Part shown: positions 24,021-32,388 of the stretch, piece by piece
Layout of the letters: every line of letters starts with the position of its first letter
Numbering within the stretch: the first letter of the stretch is position 1
Assembly (NCBI GenBank): GCA_947450095.1
Contig: CANFUF010000003.1
Location: 1-64,000, forward strand
Direction of reading: 5' to 3'
From: Roseiflexaceae bacterium
GTDB lineage: Bacteria > Chloroflexota > Chloroflexia > Chloroflexales > Roseiflexaceae
DNA: 64,000 bases
The notes under the pieces: generated by a model
What the model saw: only the letters and a program-made list of their open reading frames with translations
What the model was told of the DNA's origin: nothing
Database searches by the model: none
Made by a program: the position numbers and the translations under genes

Positions 24021-25767
24021 GTGGTTCTATCCTCAGTGTCACTGGTATATTCGGAAGGAGGGTAACGGCGGCCTCAGTAGTATGCCCATCAACAAATTGC
24101 CAGCCTGGTTGCGCGCGAATCGCCACATCATCAATGGTCGTCATCGTCGAATTTGTGAGAGTAATCGTCGTCATAGCATCTTGAGTAAGTACACGAGTTG
24201 TCAGTGCATTCAACGACTGCTGGCGCGTTGCAATCGTACGGAGTGGCGCAACCCACACATCACCAGCATGCGCAGAAGCATCAACCACTGCCTGCCATGC
24301 AGCAATTTGGGCCGGCGATGTGACTTCTTCCGTGTGCGACCAGAAGTCTATCACCCCATCGCGATGCCGAATATCGTTGAGTAATGTGAGCGCTCCAGCA
24401 ACACTTACCGTGGTGAGGTAATAATCTGGACATACCAGCATTCCTTCATGGCCAGGTAATGGACGACACTGTGCTGCAGTCGCAGTGACAATGTGATATT
24501 GGGGCAAATGGGGATTCCAAGAGGTACGGGTTAACGATGTCACTCCAGCCGCCGCTAATTGATCCCAACTATCATAGCGCATCCCGGCACTACTACTCCA
24601 CGGGAAGGCAAGAGACGTCGCTGGTGCGATATCGCGAGTCGCCGCCAATGCCTGCCATGCCGTCAAATCAGTCTGCCATTCACTCGGCGATGCTAATCCC
24701 CCATAAAAATGACTAAAGGTATGGCTTTGGATGTCATGACCCGCATTGCGCACCGGGTTAATCAAATCACCGAAATACCACGCTGGGTCAGACTGAATGT
24801 CGCCATACGGGTCTGCGGCAAACCATGACTGCTGCGACCACACATTGCTCTGCCAACCATTGGTAATCGTCGCCCACGTAAATACCGGGTTGCCCATAAA
24901 TTGTTGCTTCGCACGATTCCCATCTAAAAAATTATACCCGTTTACATAGTACGTCGCTGCAAAATGATAGGGCGCAAACAATTTTAATGAATTCGTCAAA
25001 CCAACCCGCATACGCATACCCCGGATCACCGGGTCAGTGCCAGCCAATGGGTCATCGATAGAGCGTGAATGCACCAAACCACCCATCGCGGTCTCCCAAT
25101 CATATGAAAAAGAGACCGCTGCGTTATATCCTGCCGGCCACGGGCGAATGTGGATATAGTGAGCACTTTCAGGCAGCACATCAGCCAACGCACTCCCCAC
25201 ATGACTCGTCCGCACCACAAATTGATCTAAATAAATCCGATCATCAGACGCTGGTTCATAGCGCACTTCAAGTGATGTGGCGCCAGTGGGCGCCACATCA
25301 GTTTGATGATAGAGACTCCATGGTTGTTGGTCATTAGCACCATTCCAACGTCGTACCATCTGCCAATCACCGACACGTTCAGCAATCACCGTCGTGCCGT
25401 TACGCCAAAACCAACGCGTCCGCACCGCCGTCACCGATGGGCTATCGGCAAGTACCCGTACGGCGACACAATAATGCTGGCCTGCGTGGACCGCAATTTG
25501 GGGCAAGCCAAGCCAGGTCCCAATTCCCAACATATGCACCGAATGCCCACCCGCCACACTAAACGTACCAATCCGCACACCAGGTGCACCGGCAATCCAT
25601 CCAGGGGGCAGACCTTCGGTTTGGGCATCGAGCGCCTCATCGTCGAGCAACGTTGATTGCCAGCGTGCTTGACATTGTTGTTCGCGGGTGATTGCCCAAA
25701 AAAGCCCAACCACTAGCACCAACAGGACACATATTCCGATGTACACAAATCGTTGTTTGATCATCAT
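23995..25767 (-). CDS. Membrane-anchored polysaccharide deacetylase-like protein (CE4/NodB fold)
   Basis: The 590-residue protein has an N-terminal anchor (MMIKQRFVYIGICVLLVLVV), a beta-sandwich carbohydrate-binding-like region (about 40-200), and a NodB-type domain. The catalytic-base region is AVSFSYDWETAMGG and the metal histidines are in GHDIQSHTFSHFYGG (H-x3-H spacing). Substrate is probably an acetylated extracellular glycan. A further all-beta tail ends the protein. I chose the ATG at 25767, which overlaps the stop of the peptidase gene (TAATG), over upstream starts that would add a cysteine-rich stretch. The order peptidase, deacetylase, exporter suggests surface glycan maturation. 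Confidence 0.82.
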   Translation of the reverse strand: MMIKQRFVYIGICVLLVLVVGLFWAITREQQCQARWQSTLLDDEALDAQTEGLPPGWIAGAPGVRIGTFSVAGGHSVHMLGIGTWLGLPQIAVHAGQHYCVAVRVLADSPSVTAVRTRWFWRNGTTVIAERVGDWQMVRRWNGANDQQPWSLYHQTDVAPTGATSLEVRYEPASDDRIYLDQFVVRTSHVGSALADVLPESAHYIHIRPWPAGYNAAVSFSYDWETAMGGLVHSRSIDDPLAGTDPVIRGMRMRVGLTNSLKLFAPYHFAATYYVNGYNFLDGNRAKQQFMGNPVFTWATITNGWQSNVWSQQSWFAADPYGDIQSDPAWYFGDLINPVRNAGHDIQSHTFSHFYGGLASPSEWQTDLTAWQALAATRDIAPATSLAFPWSSSAGMRYDSWDQLAAAGVTSLTRTSWNPHLPQYHIVTATAAQCRPLPGHEGMLVCPDYYLTTVSVAGALTLLNDIRHRDGVIDFWSHTEEVTSPAQIAAWQAVVDASAHAGDVWVAPLRTIATRQQSLNALTTRVLTQDAMTTITLTNSTMTTIDDVAIRAQPGWQFVDGHTTEAAVTLLPNIPVTLRIEPHDLHVATP

Positions 25768-27083
25768 TAACGAATCTGGAATGGTTGCGTTGGTGCAAGC
25801 ACATTTGTGGTTACAACAGCTTGCCAAACTACTGGTAGGCGGATAATTCGATTATTGACTTCGTCATAACGAATCACACCAAAAGCAAATTGTTGTTGCG
25901 ATTGTTGAGTCCCAACTGGCACCGCCATCATCCGTTCATTATCTTGGGGGACACCCAACAATTGTTGACCATCAATACGTTCGTAGTAGCGGGCAAATGC
26001 ATCGTGTACTACTGCCGTTGTTTTGGTGAATGTCAACACCGTCGTGTCGTCACTAGTCGGCGCAACGTCTCCAACTACTGGCGCCACGTCGATAGGCAAC
26101 GCCCGCACTGGTTGCACGTCATCATGAGGATCATATGCCAGCGTAATCGTCGTAAATGCTTGCACATATTTACCATCACGCAATTGCGCATCAGCAAGGG
26201 GAGGTCCTATTATTTCGGCACCATATGCCTGCCAAAAACGCCAAATCGGGAATGGCATCGTGACGCCATTTACTTGACGGTCCGCTAAGGCAGGGAGTAA
26301 AGCGGGGGCATTGGCAAGCACGGCCTTAACACCCGCCAAGTTGCGGTCGAACTCCGGGTCATCGCCACTTTCGAGTTCAGGGATAATCGCCGGCAAATCA
26401 ATACCCCGCGCCCAGTCATGCATGCCACCGGTAATCGGATATTTGTCCCAATACCGGGCATATTGGTAGTTACCGGCTTTGGCATAGGTTTGGGCCAGTG
26501 CAATGGCAATCGGATCTTCGCAAAATGCCGGGAACACGAGTCCCGCTGCAGAATGCAAAAAAACCACCGCAGATGCATCTAACAAAAATGCCCGTATCAC
26601 GCGACTTTCGGGCTCTGAATCTGCATATGGACCACCAGTATCAGAAATAACCGCACTGGCACCATAGACACGCTGAGCCCAATCGTTTTCACTACATTTA
26701 TCTAAATTGGTATTCATGTTGCGGTTCAAATCGACACCGTTCGCGTTTTGGCGTGATTCAAGCTTATCCCCATCCGGATTGAGTACAGGGATAATATAGA
26801 GGCGCACATCAGCCGGCACCGCTTCGGGATGATTGCCAAACCAATCAATCAATTGACGACTAAGCACACCAGTATTGCGCTCGGGCGCACCGTGTGTTTC
26901 ACCCACAATCACAAACTTCCGCAGCCCTGTCCCAAAACGAAATGCTTCAATGGGTAAACCTTGACCACTCATACCAATTTGGACACGGGTATTTCTAGGC
27001 GCTTGTTGGGCGTGTGTAACCGGCAATATCCAGAGCAGCGTTCCCATCCATACACTCACCAATACGAAGAATATGGGCTTCAT
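25767..27083 (-). CDS. Secreted M14-family zinc carboxypeptidase
   Basis: The 438-residue protein has a signal peptide (KPIFFVLVSVWMGTLLW, cleaved near HAQQAP) and an M14 metallopeptidase domain. Zinc ligands are in GETHGAPERNT (H64 and E68, the H-x3-E variant seen in bacterial HGGYE-type members) and in VFLHSAAG; arginine and asparagine of the substrate pocket are in NGVDLNRNMNTN; ELES contributes the catalytic glutamate. A C-terminal domain with ARYYERIDGQQLLG may bind peptidoglycan or other ligand. The ATG at 27083 follows GATGAGG; an upstream start would bury the signal. It is first in the export operon and may cut wall peptides. Confidence 0.85.
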   Translation of the reverse strand: MKPIFFVLVSVWMGTLLWILPVTHAQQAPRNTRVQIGMSGQGLPIEAFRFGTGLRKFVIVGETHGAPERNTGVLSRQLIDWFGNHPEAVPADVRLYIIPVLNPDGDKLESRQNANGVDLNRNMNTNLDKCSENDWAQRVYGASAVISDTGGPYADSEPESRVIRAFLLDASAVVFLHSAAGLVFPAFCEDPIAIALAQTYAKAGNYQYARYWDKYPITGGMHDWARGIDLPAIIPELESGDDPEFDRNLAGVKAVLANAPALLPALADRQVNGVTMPFPIWRFWQAYGAEIIGPPLADAQLRDGKYVQAFTTITLAYDPHDDVQPVRALPIDVAPVVGDVAPTSDDTTVLTFTKTTAVVHDAFARYYERIDGQQLLGVPQDNERMMAVPVGTQQSQQQFAFGVIRYDEVNNRIIRLPVVWQAVVTTNVLAPTQPFQIR

Positions 27084-27121
27084 GCCGGTATGCCTCATCA
27101 TCACAATCAAATCATTTGGGC

Positions 27122-27130
27122 ATTATACCA
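27122..27130 (-). promoter_or_regulatory. Candidate extended -10 promoter of the export operon
   Basis: On the minus strand TGG plus TATAAT (27127 to 27122) lies 39 bases upstream of the peptidase start. No -35 box is clear; the extended -10 would carry recognition. The 295-base gap between the peptidase gene and tRNA-Ile holds this and the tRNA promoter, and otherwise nothing I recognise. Confidence 0.5.
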
Positions 27131-27328
27131 TTGCACCCCCATCATTCGGATGATACGGACATTGTCCCTTGCTGATATGCGTTATCGAATGCGACTGCAG
27201 CAACAGCAGCTGCATACCACTACGCATAATTTCATCCACTTCATCAACGAAATAATGCGCGGTTATCCAATTTGGCGTAGGTTTTTTGAAAGTGATAAAT
27301 ACCCGTAAAGAGTCACTCAAAATTCCAT

Positions 27329-27358
27329 TTGACATCGGCTAGTGTGACGTGCTATACT
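27329..27358 (+). promoter_or_regulatory. Promoter of the tRNA-Ile/tRNA-Ala pair
   Basis: TTGACA (27329-27334), an 18-base spacer and TATACT (27353-27358) form a consensus-like promoter with an extended TGC. Transcription would begin about 14 bases before tRNA-Ile. Confidence 0.85.
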
Positions 27359-27378
27359 TTGCCTCGTTGTGATGTTAC

Positions 27379-27455
<77 letters not shown>

Positions 27456-27470
27456 CACAACATTTGTTTT

Positions 27471-27546
27471 GGGGCAATAGCTCAGTTGGGAGAGCGCCTG
27501 CTTTGCACGCAGGAGGTCCGGGGTTCGAGTCCCCGTTGCTCCACCA
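27471..27546 (+). tRNA. tRNA-Ala (anticodon TGC)
   Basis: A 76-base cloverleaf with acceptor stem GGGGCAA/TTGCTCC (one G-U pair), anticodon loop CTTTGCACG (TGC) and an encoded CCA. The Ile-GAT plus Ala-TGC pair is usually found in 16S-23S spacers, but no rRNA is present here. Confidence 0.96.
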
Positions 27547-27583
27547 ATTTTCGCTATTTTTCATCAATCTCATCGGAAGGCGT

Positions 27584-27611
27584 GTAATGCAGGGCATTAC
27601 GGGTCTTTTTT
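27584..27611 (+). terminator. Terminator of the tRNA transcript
   Basis: GTAATGC (27584-27590) pairs with GCATTAC (27594-27600) around an AGG loop, and a T-rich run follows at 27604-27611. Confidence 0.7.
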
Positions 27612-27627
27612 AGTATCTGTGACAACA

Positions 27628-27951
27628 ATGAAATACCACACTACCCTTTCTAATCACATCCAATTACATACTGATCGTTTTCACAAAGGGACCCTTTTTG
27701 AAAGTGTCCATATGTTGGTAGGCATTGATTGCCTCGTCCCTGGCCAAGCACAATTACCGCATATGCATGCCGGTCACGACAAAATGTATTATGTCCAACA
27801 AGGCCAAGGGACATTTACGGTGGCCGATGAAACGTTTGTCGCAAATCTCGGTGACGTAGTATGGGCTCCCGCCGACACCATGCACCATGTGGCCAATACC
27901 GGAAGCGAGCCATTGATTATGTTGATTACCATGGCACCAGAACCACGATGA
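27628..27951 (+). CDS. Small cupin-domain protein
   Basis: The 107-residue protein is a single cupin barrel. The first cupin motif holds PHMHAGHDKMYYVQQGQG (metal histidines, glutamine-glycine turn) and the second GDVVWAPADTMHHVANTG with a third histidine. Proteins of this size usually bind metal and either act on a small substrate or sense sugars; the reaction cannot be predicted. I used the ATG at 27628 (KYHTTLSN start); a GTG nine bases earlier is possible. The stop codon overlaps the start of the next ORF (ATGA). Confidence 0.83.
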   Translation: MKYHTTLSNHIQLHTDRFHKGTLFESVHMLVGIDCLVPGQAQLPHMHAGHDKMYYVQQGQGTFTVADETFVANLGDVVWAPADTMHHVANTGSEPLIMLITMAPEPR

Positions 27952-28280
27952 TAACCATCAGCAGTCTATTTATGCAAGTTGATCGCGTATTCCGTAGTCG
28001 CAGTGATGCACCACGCTGGCGCGTCACCCAACATCAAGAACAAATCGAGGTCTATCGCCGGCCAATACTTACCAGTGAAGTCACCCTCGGGGCGCTAGGC
28101 ATTGGCGATGCCGCCATGCCCGTACCCCTGTTAGTCTGTACCGTTGCGCTGAGCACCACACAACCTGGTGATGTCGCTATTTTTATTTTTGATGAAAAAA
28201 ACAATGCCCAACTCCACGTGACGGTGCCACCCCACCAGCTCATGGCACATATTTTGCCAATCATTGCCCCGTTTGCGTAA
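27948..28280 (+). CDS. Hypothetical protein coupled to the cupin
   Basis: The 110-residue protein starts at ATG 27948, overlapping the cupin stop by four bases, so it is translationally coupled. It has an N-terminal basic stretch (VDRVFRSRSDAPRWR) and a mostly hydrophobic C-terminal half (TVALSTTQPGDVAIFIFDE, then PPHQLMAHILPIIAPF). I do not recognise a family. It is followed 57 bases later by the comEC-like gene. Confidence 0.6.
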   Translation: MITISSLFMQVDRVFRSRSDAPRWRVTQHQEQIEVYRRPILTSEVTLGALGIGDAAMPVPLLVCTVALSTTQPGDVAIFIFDEKNNAQLHVTVPPHQLMAHILPIIAPFA

Positions 28281-28337
28281 CTTTTGTCACTGAGCAAACG
28301 GTACTACTTCCGTATTCACACTATACGGAGGATTCGC

Positions 28338-29774
28338 ATGCCGTTGTTAGCCAAACTTACGTGTGCCTGGATGCTAGGAATCATCATCAGCGATTTCTAT
28401 TACCAGAAAATAGCAATTTGTCTAGGGGTGTTGATTAGCCTGTTTTTTTGTGTCAAAAAAAAGTATATACCGCTACTGTATGTGGTAATCTGCATCGCTG
28501 GTATCGGGCGCATGTATTATGCCCAAACGTCGATACCGTATCAGCCGTTCCCCAACGCGCAATGGTATACCATTAGCGATGTCCGTACCAACTGGCAAGC
28601 CCAAAAAATCACGGCATTTGCCCATGACGGTCAAGGACTTATCACGACACTGCCACTCAATCCTCCGCATTACCCCGGTGAATCTATCTTTCTCACCGGT
28701 CAACCACAACGCCTCACGAGTAACCATGCCGCCTATCAAGCGCAAATGGACCGGCGGCATGTGTATGTGATGATGAATAACCCGCACATCAACGCAGTAG
28801 TCCCAAGCCAGTCGTGGCGCATCACCCTCGAACAATGGCGCTATCAGAGCCAACACAAATTACAGCAACTGTTTGTTGAACCGGTGAGTAGTATCGTTGT
28901 TGGGATGTTGATCGGACTCAACGGCGATGTCAGTGATGCCACTGCCCAAACATTCCGCCAAACCGGTACCTCACATATTTTGGTGATTAGTGGCTGGAAC
29001 ATATCGATTGTCGCAGTAGTGTGTATGCAAATCACGGCACGACTACAACAGCGACCATGGCTCAGGGCGGGCGTCGTGATTAGTGCAATTATCATGTACG
29101 TGCTTGCGACCGGCGCATCGGCCGCGGTGGTACGGGCAGGCGTGATGGGAGTAGCCGTCGTCATCGGCAAAGCCCTCAATCGCCCTCGCAATGCCTGGAA
29201 TATGCTGTCACTGGCTGCGTGGGTAATGAGTATATATGACCCCAGCGTATTGTGGGATTTAGGCTTCCAATTAAGTAGTCTCGCCACCCTCGGGTTAATT
29301 GCATTTAGTAGCACGATCGACACGTGGCTGGAACACACACCATTTGCACATCCCACACTCGCATGGGGCAGAGAAGGCTTGGCAGCCACATTGGCGGCAC
29401 AGATGACGACTTGGCCAATTATGTTATGTCGACTTGGCACCCCATCGCCATGGAGTATTTTGGCAAATATCATCATCACGCCGGTAGTGCCATTTGCAAT
29501 GGCAACGGGAACACTGACACTGGTATGTGCCTGGATACTGCCATTTTTCGCACCACTAACGACTTGGCTCGCTTTTCCAGCATTCCAATGGATTATTGTA
29601 GGGAGTCAAGTGCTTGCGACTTGGCCGGCACCGACACGAATCATCATTGATAATCCGTGGATTGAATGGCTCGGACATGCGAGTTGGGTAGGGTGTATTG
29701 TGTTTTTTCATTGGCAAAAACAGCACGTTATGGCACGTGCGCCGGAGCACAAAGATGATAATCTCATCAAGTAG
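28338..29774 (+). CDS. ComEC/Rec2-family DNA-uptake channel-like protein lacking the metallo-beta-lactamase domain
   Basis: The 478-residue polytopic membrane protein contains the ComEC core: GTSHILVISGWNISIVA, the later ATGASAAVVRAGVMGV and DLGFQLSSLATLGLI. These are hallmark segments of the competence domain that forms the DNA channel across the membrane. Full ComEC proteins carry a C-terminal metallo-beta-lactamase nuclease of ~250 residues; here the protein ends soon after the last helices, so that domain is absent. The N-terminal DUF4131-type OB-like region is present (about 60-170). The ATG at 28338 follows CGGAGGA. No other competence gene is nearby. Confidence 0.85.
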   Translation: MPLLAKLTCAWMLGIIISDFYYQKIAICLGVLISLFFCVKKKYIPLLYVVICIAGIGRMYYAQTSIPYQPFPNAQWYTISDVRTNWQAQKITAFAHDGQGLITTLPLNPPHYPGESIFLTGQPQRLTSNHAAYQAQMDRRHVYVMMNNPHINAVVPSQSWRITLEQWRYQSQHKLQQLFVEPVSSIVVGMLIGLNGDVSDATAQTFRQTGTSHILVISGWNISIVAVVCMQITARLQQRPWLRAGVVISAIIMYVLATGASAAVVRAGVMGVAVVIGKALNRPRNAWNMLSLAAWVMSIYDPSVLWDLGFQLSSLATLGLIAFSSTIDTWLEHTPFAHPTLAWGREGLAATLAAQMTTWPIMLCRLGTPSPWSILANIIITPVVPFAMATGTLTLVCAWILPFFAPLTTWLAFPAFQWIIVGSQVLATWPAPTRIIIDNPWIEWLGHASWVGCIVFFHWQKQHVMARAPEHKDDNLIK

Positions 29775-29783
29775 TGGTATAGT
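29775..29783 (+). promoter_or_regulatory. Candidate extended -10 promoter of the Pcs-like gene
   Basis: TGG plus TATAGT (29778-29783), 41 bases before the start codon at 29824, has no clear -35. Confidence 0.4.
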
Positions 29784-29823
29784 TAGCGTTAAGAATAAAT
29801 GTCATTTCAGAGAGGATCGTGGC

Positions 29824-30579
29824 ATGATTGAGCGCCAACGCTCATGGTGGGTACCTATCGCTGGTGTAGCAGTGCATATTTACACCGCATTTGGGGCAAT
29901 TTTAGCCATGCTAATGATTATGGAATCCATACATGGACACCCAGTCATGGCCTTGTGGTATGGATTTGCCGCAGTATTTATTGATAGTACTGATGGGACA
30001 TTGGCGCGGCGCTTCAAGGTAAGCGAAACCGTACCGTGGTTTGATGGACGCCGGCTTGACGATATCGTCGACTACCTGACGTATGTGTTTGCGCCAGTCG
30101 TATTACTGTGGCAAAACGGATTTTTCCCACCAGGACTCAACGGGCAATTAGTCGCCATGTTGCCATTAATTGCATCTGCGTATCAGTTTTGTCGGGTTGA
30201 TGCCAAAACTGATGACTATCATGTAGTGGCCGAAGATCACTTCTTCCTCGGATTTCCCAGCTATTGGAATGTGATTGCGTTTTATGCCGTCGTGATGGGG
30301 ATGCATGCCGACACGGTCACGATGATTGTGATTGTCTGTTCGATTCTGGTATTTATCCCTATCCGCTATATTTACCCATCGCGCACCATCATGTTCCGGC
30401 GTATTACCTTGATCTACACCACGCTCTGTACCATCATTTATGGGATTACCTTGTGGCAAATGCCCACACCAAACCCGTGGTTGTTAGTTATCTCTTTGTC
30501 CTATATCGTTTATTATGTCGGAATGAGTTTGTATTTGACAGCACGTATCGTTTGGCCACAATTCGCCGCGCGGGCATAA
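29824..30579 (+). CDS. CDP-alcohol phosphatidyltransferase, phosphatidylcholine-synthase-like
   Basis: The 251-residue membrane enzyme has the CDP-alcohol transferase signature in residues 54-83: D54-x2-D57-G58-x2-A61-R62 followed at longer spacing by G75-x3-D79-x3-D83. The longer gap and FDGRRLDDIVDYLTY match phosphatidylcholine synthase (Pcs), which joins CDP-diacylglycerol and choline. About seven helices are visible. GAGAGGATC lies before the start. Substrate is inferred by motif similarity; serine, inositol or other alcohols are not excluded. It is followed 18 bases later by an ABC exporter gene. Confidence 0.82.
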   Translation: MIERQRSWWVPIAGVAVHIYTAFGAILAMLMIMESIHGHPVMALWYGFAAVFIDSTDGTLARRFKVSETVPWFDGRRLDDIVDYLTYVFAPVVLLWQNGFFPPGLNGQLVAMLPLIASAYQFCRVDAKTDDYHVVAEDHFFLGFPSYWNVIAFYAVVMGMHADTVTMIVIVCSILVFIPIRYIYPSRTIMFRRITLIYTTLCTIIYGITLWQMPTPNPWLLVISLSYIVYYVGMSLYLTARIVWPQFAARA

Positions 30580-30597
30580 CAAAGGCATAACACGACC

Positions 30598-32340
30598 ATG
30601 GAAAATCAATCAGGATTACGGGTATTATTACCCTATGGACGACCGTATCGCGGATTGCTCATTCTCGGCACGTTTTATGCCTTTGTGGGGGCAACTGCCA
30701 GTGCGTTTAACCCGGTCGTACTCGGCTACGCCATCGATGCCTTGCTGACGCATATCGATCAATGGCAACTCGCCAAATACGCATTGTTGATTATTGGCCT
30801 TACCATTATCTTGGCGGTTTTTCGGTATTTATTGCGGATGCTGACCGGAACCATGGCCGCCGGTGTGAGCTATACCATGGCTCAAGATTTATACAAGCAT
30901 ATTTTGACGTTCGACCGTATCACCCAAGCATCATTTGGCACTGGCGACTTATTGTCGCGGGCGTCGAGTGATTTTATTTATATCTGGCGATTCTACAGCG
31001 CCGGATTCCAGATGGCCATTAATGCCGTTTTTTTGTTGTTGATTGGGTGTGGCTTGATGGCGCTAACCAGTTTACCTTTAGCCGTCGTCACCATTGTGAT
31101 GTTGATACTTAGTCTTTATGCGCAAACGCGACTTGGTTCATTGGTAGAGCGGTCATTTGATTTGGTGCAACAGCGCCTCGCCAAAATTTCGGCGTTTGCC
31201 CAAGAGCATGTATCCGCCCAGCGCACCATCGCCGCCTATACCCTCGAACAACCAAGCGGCGAGGCGTTTCGTAAATTGAGCAACGAATACGCCGATGAAT
31301 CGATTCGTTTTGTACTTTTTTCGAGTGCAATTTCGCCATTACCACAGCTCGTGGTACGCCTGGCCGCAACTGCCGTGGTGGCATATGGAGCGTTGTTGAT
31401 TATCGATAAGCAGCTCAGCATCGGGCAATACGTGCAATTTATTGTCTATCTCGGATTGTTGAGCAATGCGGCCAACCAGCTGAGTAATGCGTTTGAACGG
31501 TTACAACAAGGCGCTGCAGCGGCTGGGCGAATCGGTGCGGTACTCCAGCGTGCGCCTCAAGTCAAAAACACCATCAATGCGCCACATCATGTACCGCTCG
31601 GCGAAATTGTGTTGCACAAGGTGAATTGGCATCAAGAAAGTAAATATTTGCTGCGCGACATCGATTTGACCATCCGGCGTGGCCAGCATATCGGTGTGGT
31701 TGGCTTAACCGGTGCCGGCAAAAGTAGCTTGCTGAGTTTGTTGTTGCGCCTGCGAGACCCCGATAGTGGCCAGGTGCTGTTTGATGGTCACGATGCCAAG
31801 ACCATCGATTTAGCCAGCTTGCGGAGCGGGTTGGCGTATGTACCACAAGAACACATGTTGTTTAGTATGACCCTCAAAGAAAACATCAAACTAGGCGTCC
31901 CCAACGCCAGCGATGCCCAATTACACCAAGCATTAGTGGTGTCGTGTCTCGATCGTGATATTGCCCAATTATCCAATGGGATCGATACCATTGTGGGTGA
32001 GCGGGGAACGATGTTGTCGGGCGGGCAAAAGCAACGCCTCGGTATTGCGCGGGCCTTGATTACCGACGCACCAATTATGTTGTTTGATGATGCGTTATCG
32101 AATATCGATGCGCGCACAGCGTTTGATATTGTGCAGGGTGTCAGTCAATTCCGCGCCGGCAAAACCACCATCATGGTCAGCCAAAAAATATCTGCAGTGC
32201 GCCACCTTGATGCAATTTTGGTACTTGATAATGGTCGTTTGGTAGAGTATGGTACGCATGATGAACTCGTGGCGCACCATGGGATTTATGCCGAACTCTT
32301 CCAACGCGAATTATCGCAACGCAGTGATTTTGACTCCTAA
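30598..32340 (+). CDS. ABC exporter half-transporter with degenerate catalytic site (TM287/BmrC type)
   Basis: The 580-residue protein fuses a six-helix exporter domain (about 15-310) and an ATPase domain. Walker A is GLTGAGKSS and the signature is LSGGQKQR, both normal. The Walker B reads IMLFDDALSNID, with aspartate instead of the catalytic glutamate, and the switch region reads IMVSQKISAVR, with glutamine instead of histidine. Such changes define the non-hydrolysing partner in heterodimeric exporters such as TM287/288. No second half-transporter is adjacent, so the partner must be elsewhere. It probably moves a lipid or lipid-linked glycan or drug. It directly follows the phosphatidyltransferase gene. 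Confidence 0.88.
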   Translation: MENQSGLRVLLPYGRPYRGLLILGTFYAFVGATASAFNPVVLGYAIDALLTHIDQWQLAKYALLIIGLTIILAVFRYLLRMLTGTMAAGVSYTMAQDLYKHILTFDRITQASFGTGDLLSRASSDFIYIWRFYSAGFQMAINAVFLLLIGCGLMALTSLPLAVVTIVMLILSLYAQTRLGSLVERSFDLVQQRLAKISAFAQEHVSAQRTIAAYTLEQPSGEAFRKLSNEYADESIRFVLFSSAISPLPQLVVRLAATAVVAYGALLIIDKQLSIGQYVQFIVYLGLLSNAANQLSNAFERLQQGAAAAGRIGAVLQRAPQVKNTINAPHHVPLGEIVLHKVNWHQESKYLLRDIDLTIRRGQHIGVVGLTGAGKSSLLSLLLRLRDPDSGQVLFDGHDAKTIDLASLRSGLAYVPQEHMLFSMTLKENIKLGVPNASDAQLHQALVVSCLDRDIAQLSNGIDTIVGERGTMLSGGQKQRLGIARALITDAPIMLFDDALSNIDARTAFDIVQGVSQFRAGKTTIMVSQKISAVRHLDAILVLDNGRLVEYGTHDELVAHHGIYAELFQRELSQRSDFDS

Positions 32341-32388
32341 CGTCAACGAGCACGCCTTGATTTTGACATGTGGTGATGAAAGGAGCGT

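Noticed and set aside
27123-27335. 70-residue minus-strand ORF in front of the tRNA genes
   Set aside because: It overlaps the tRNA promoter, has no good ribosome-binding site and no recognised family.
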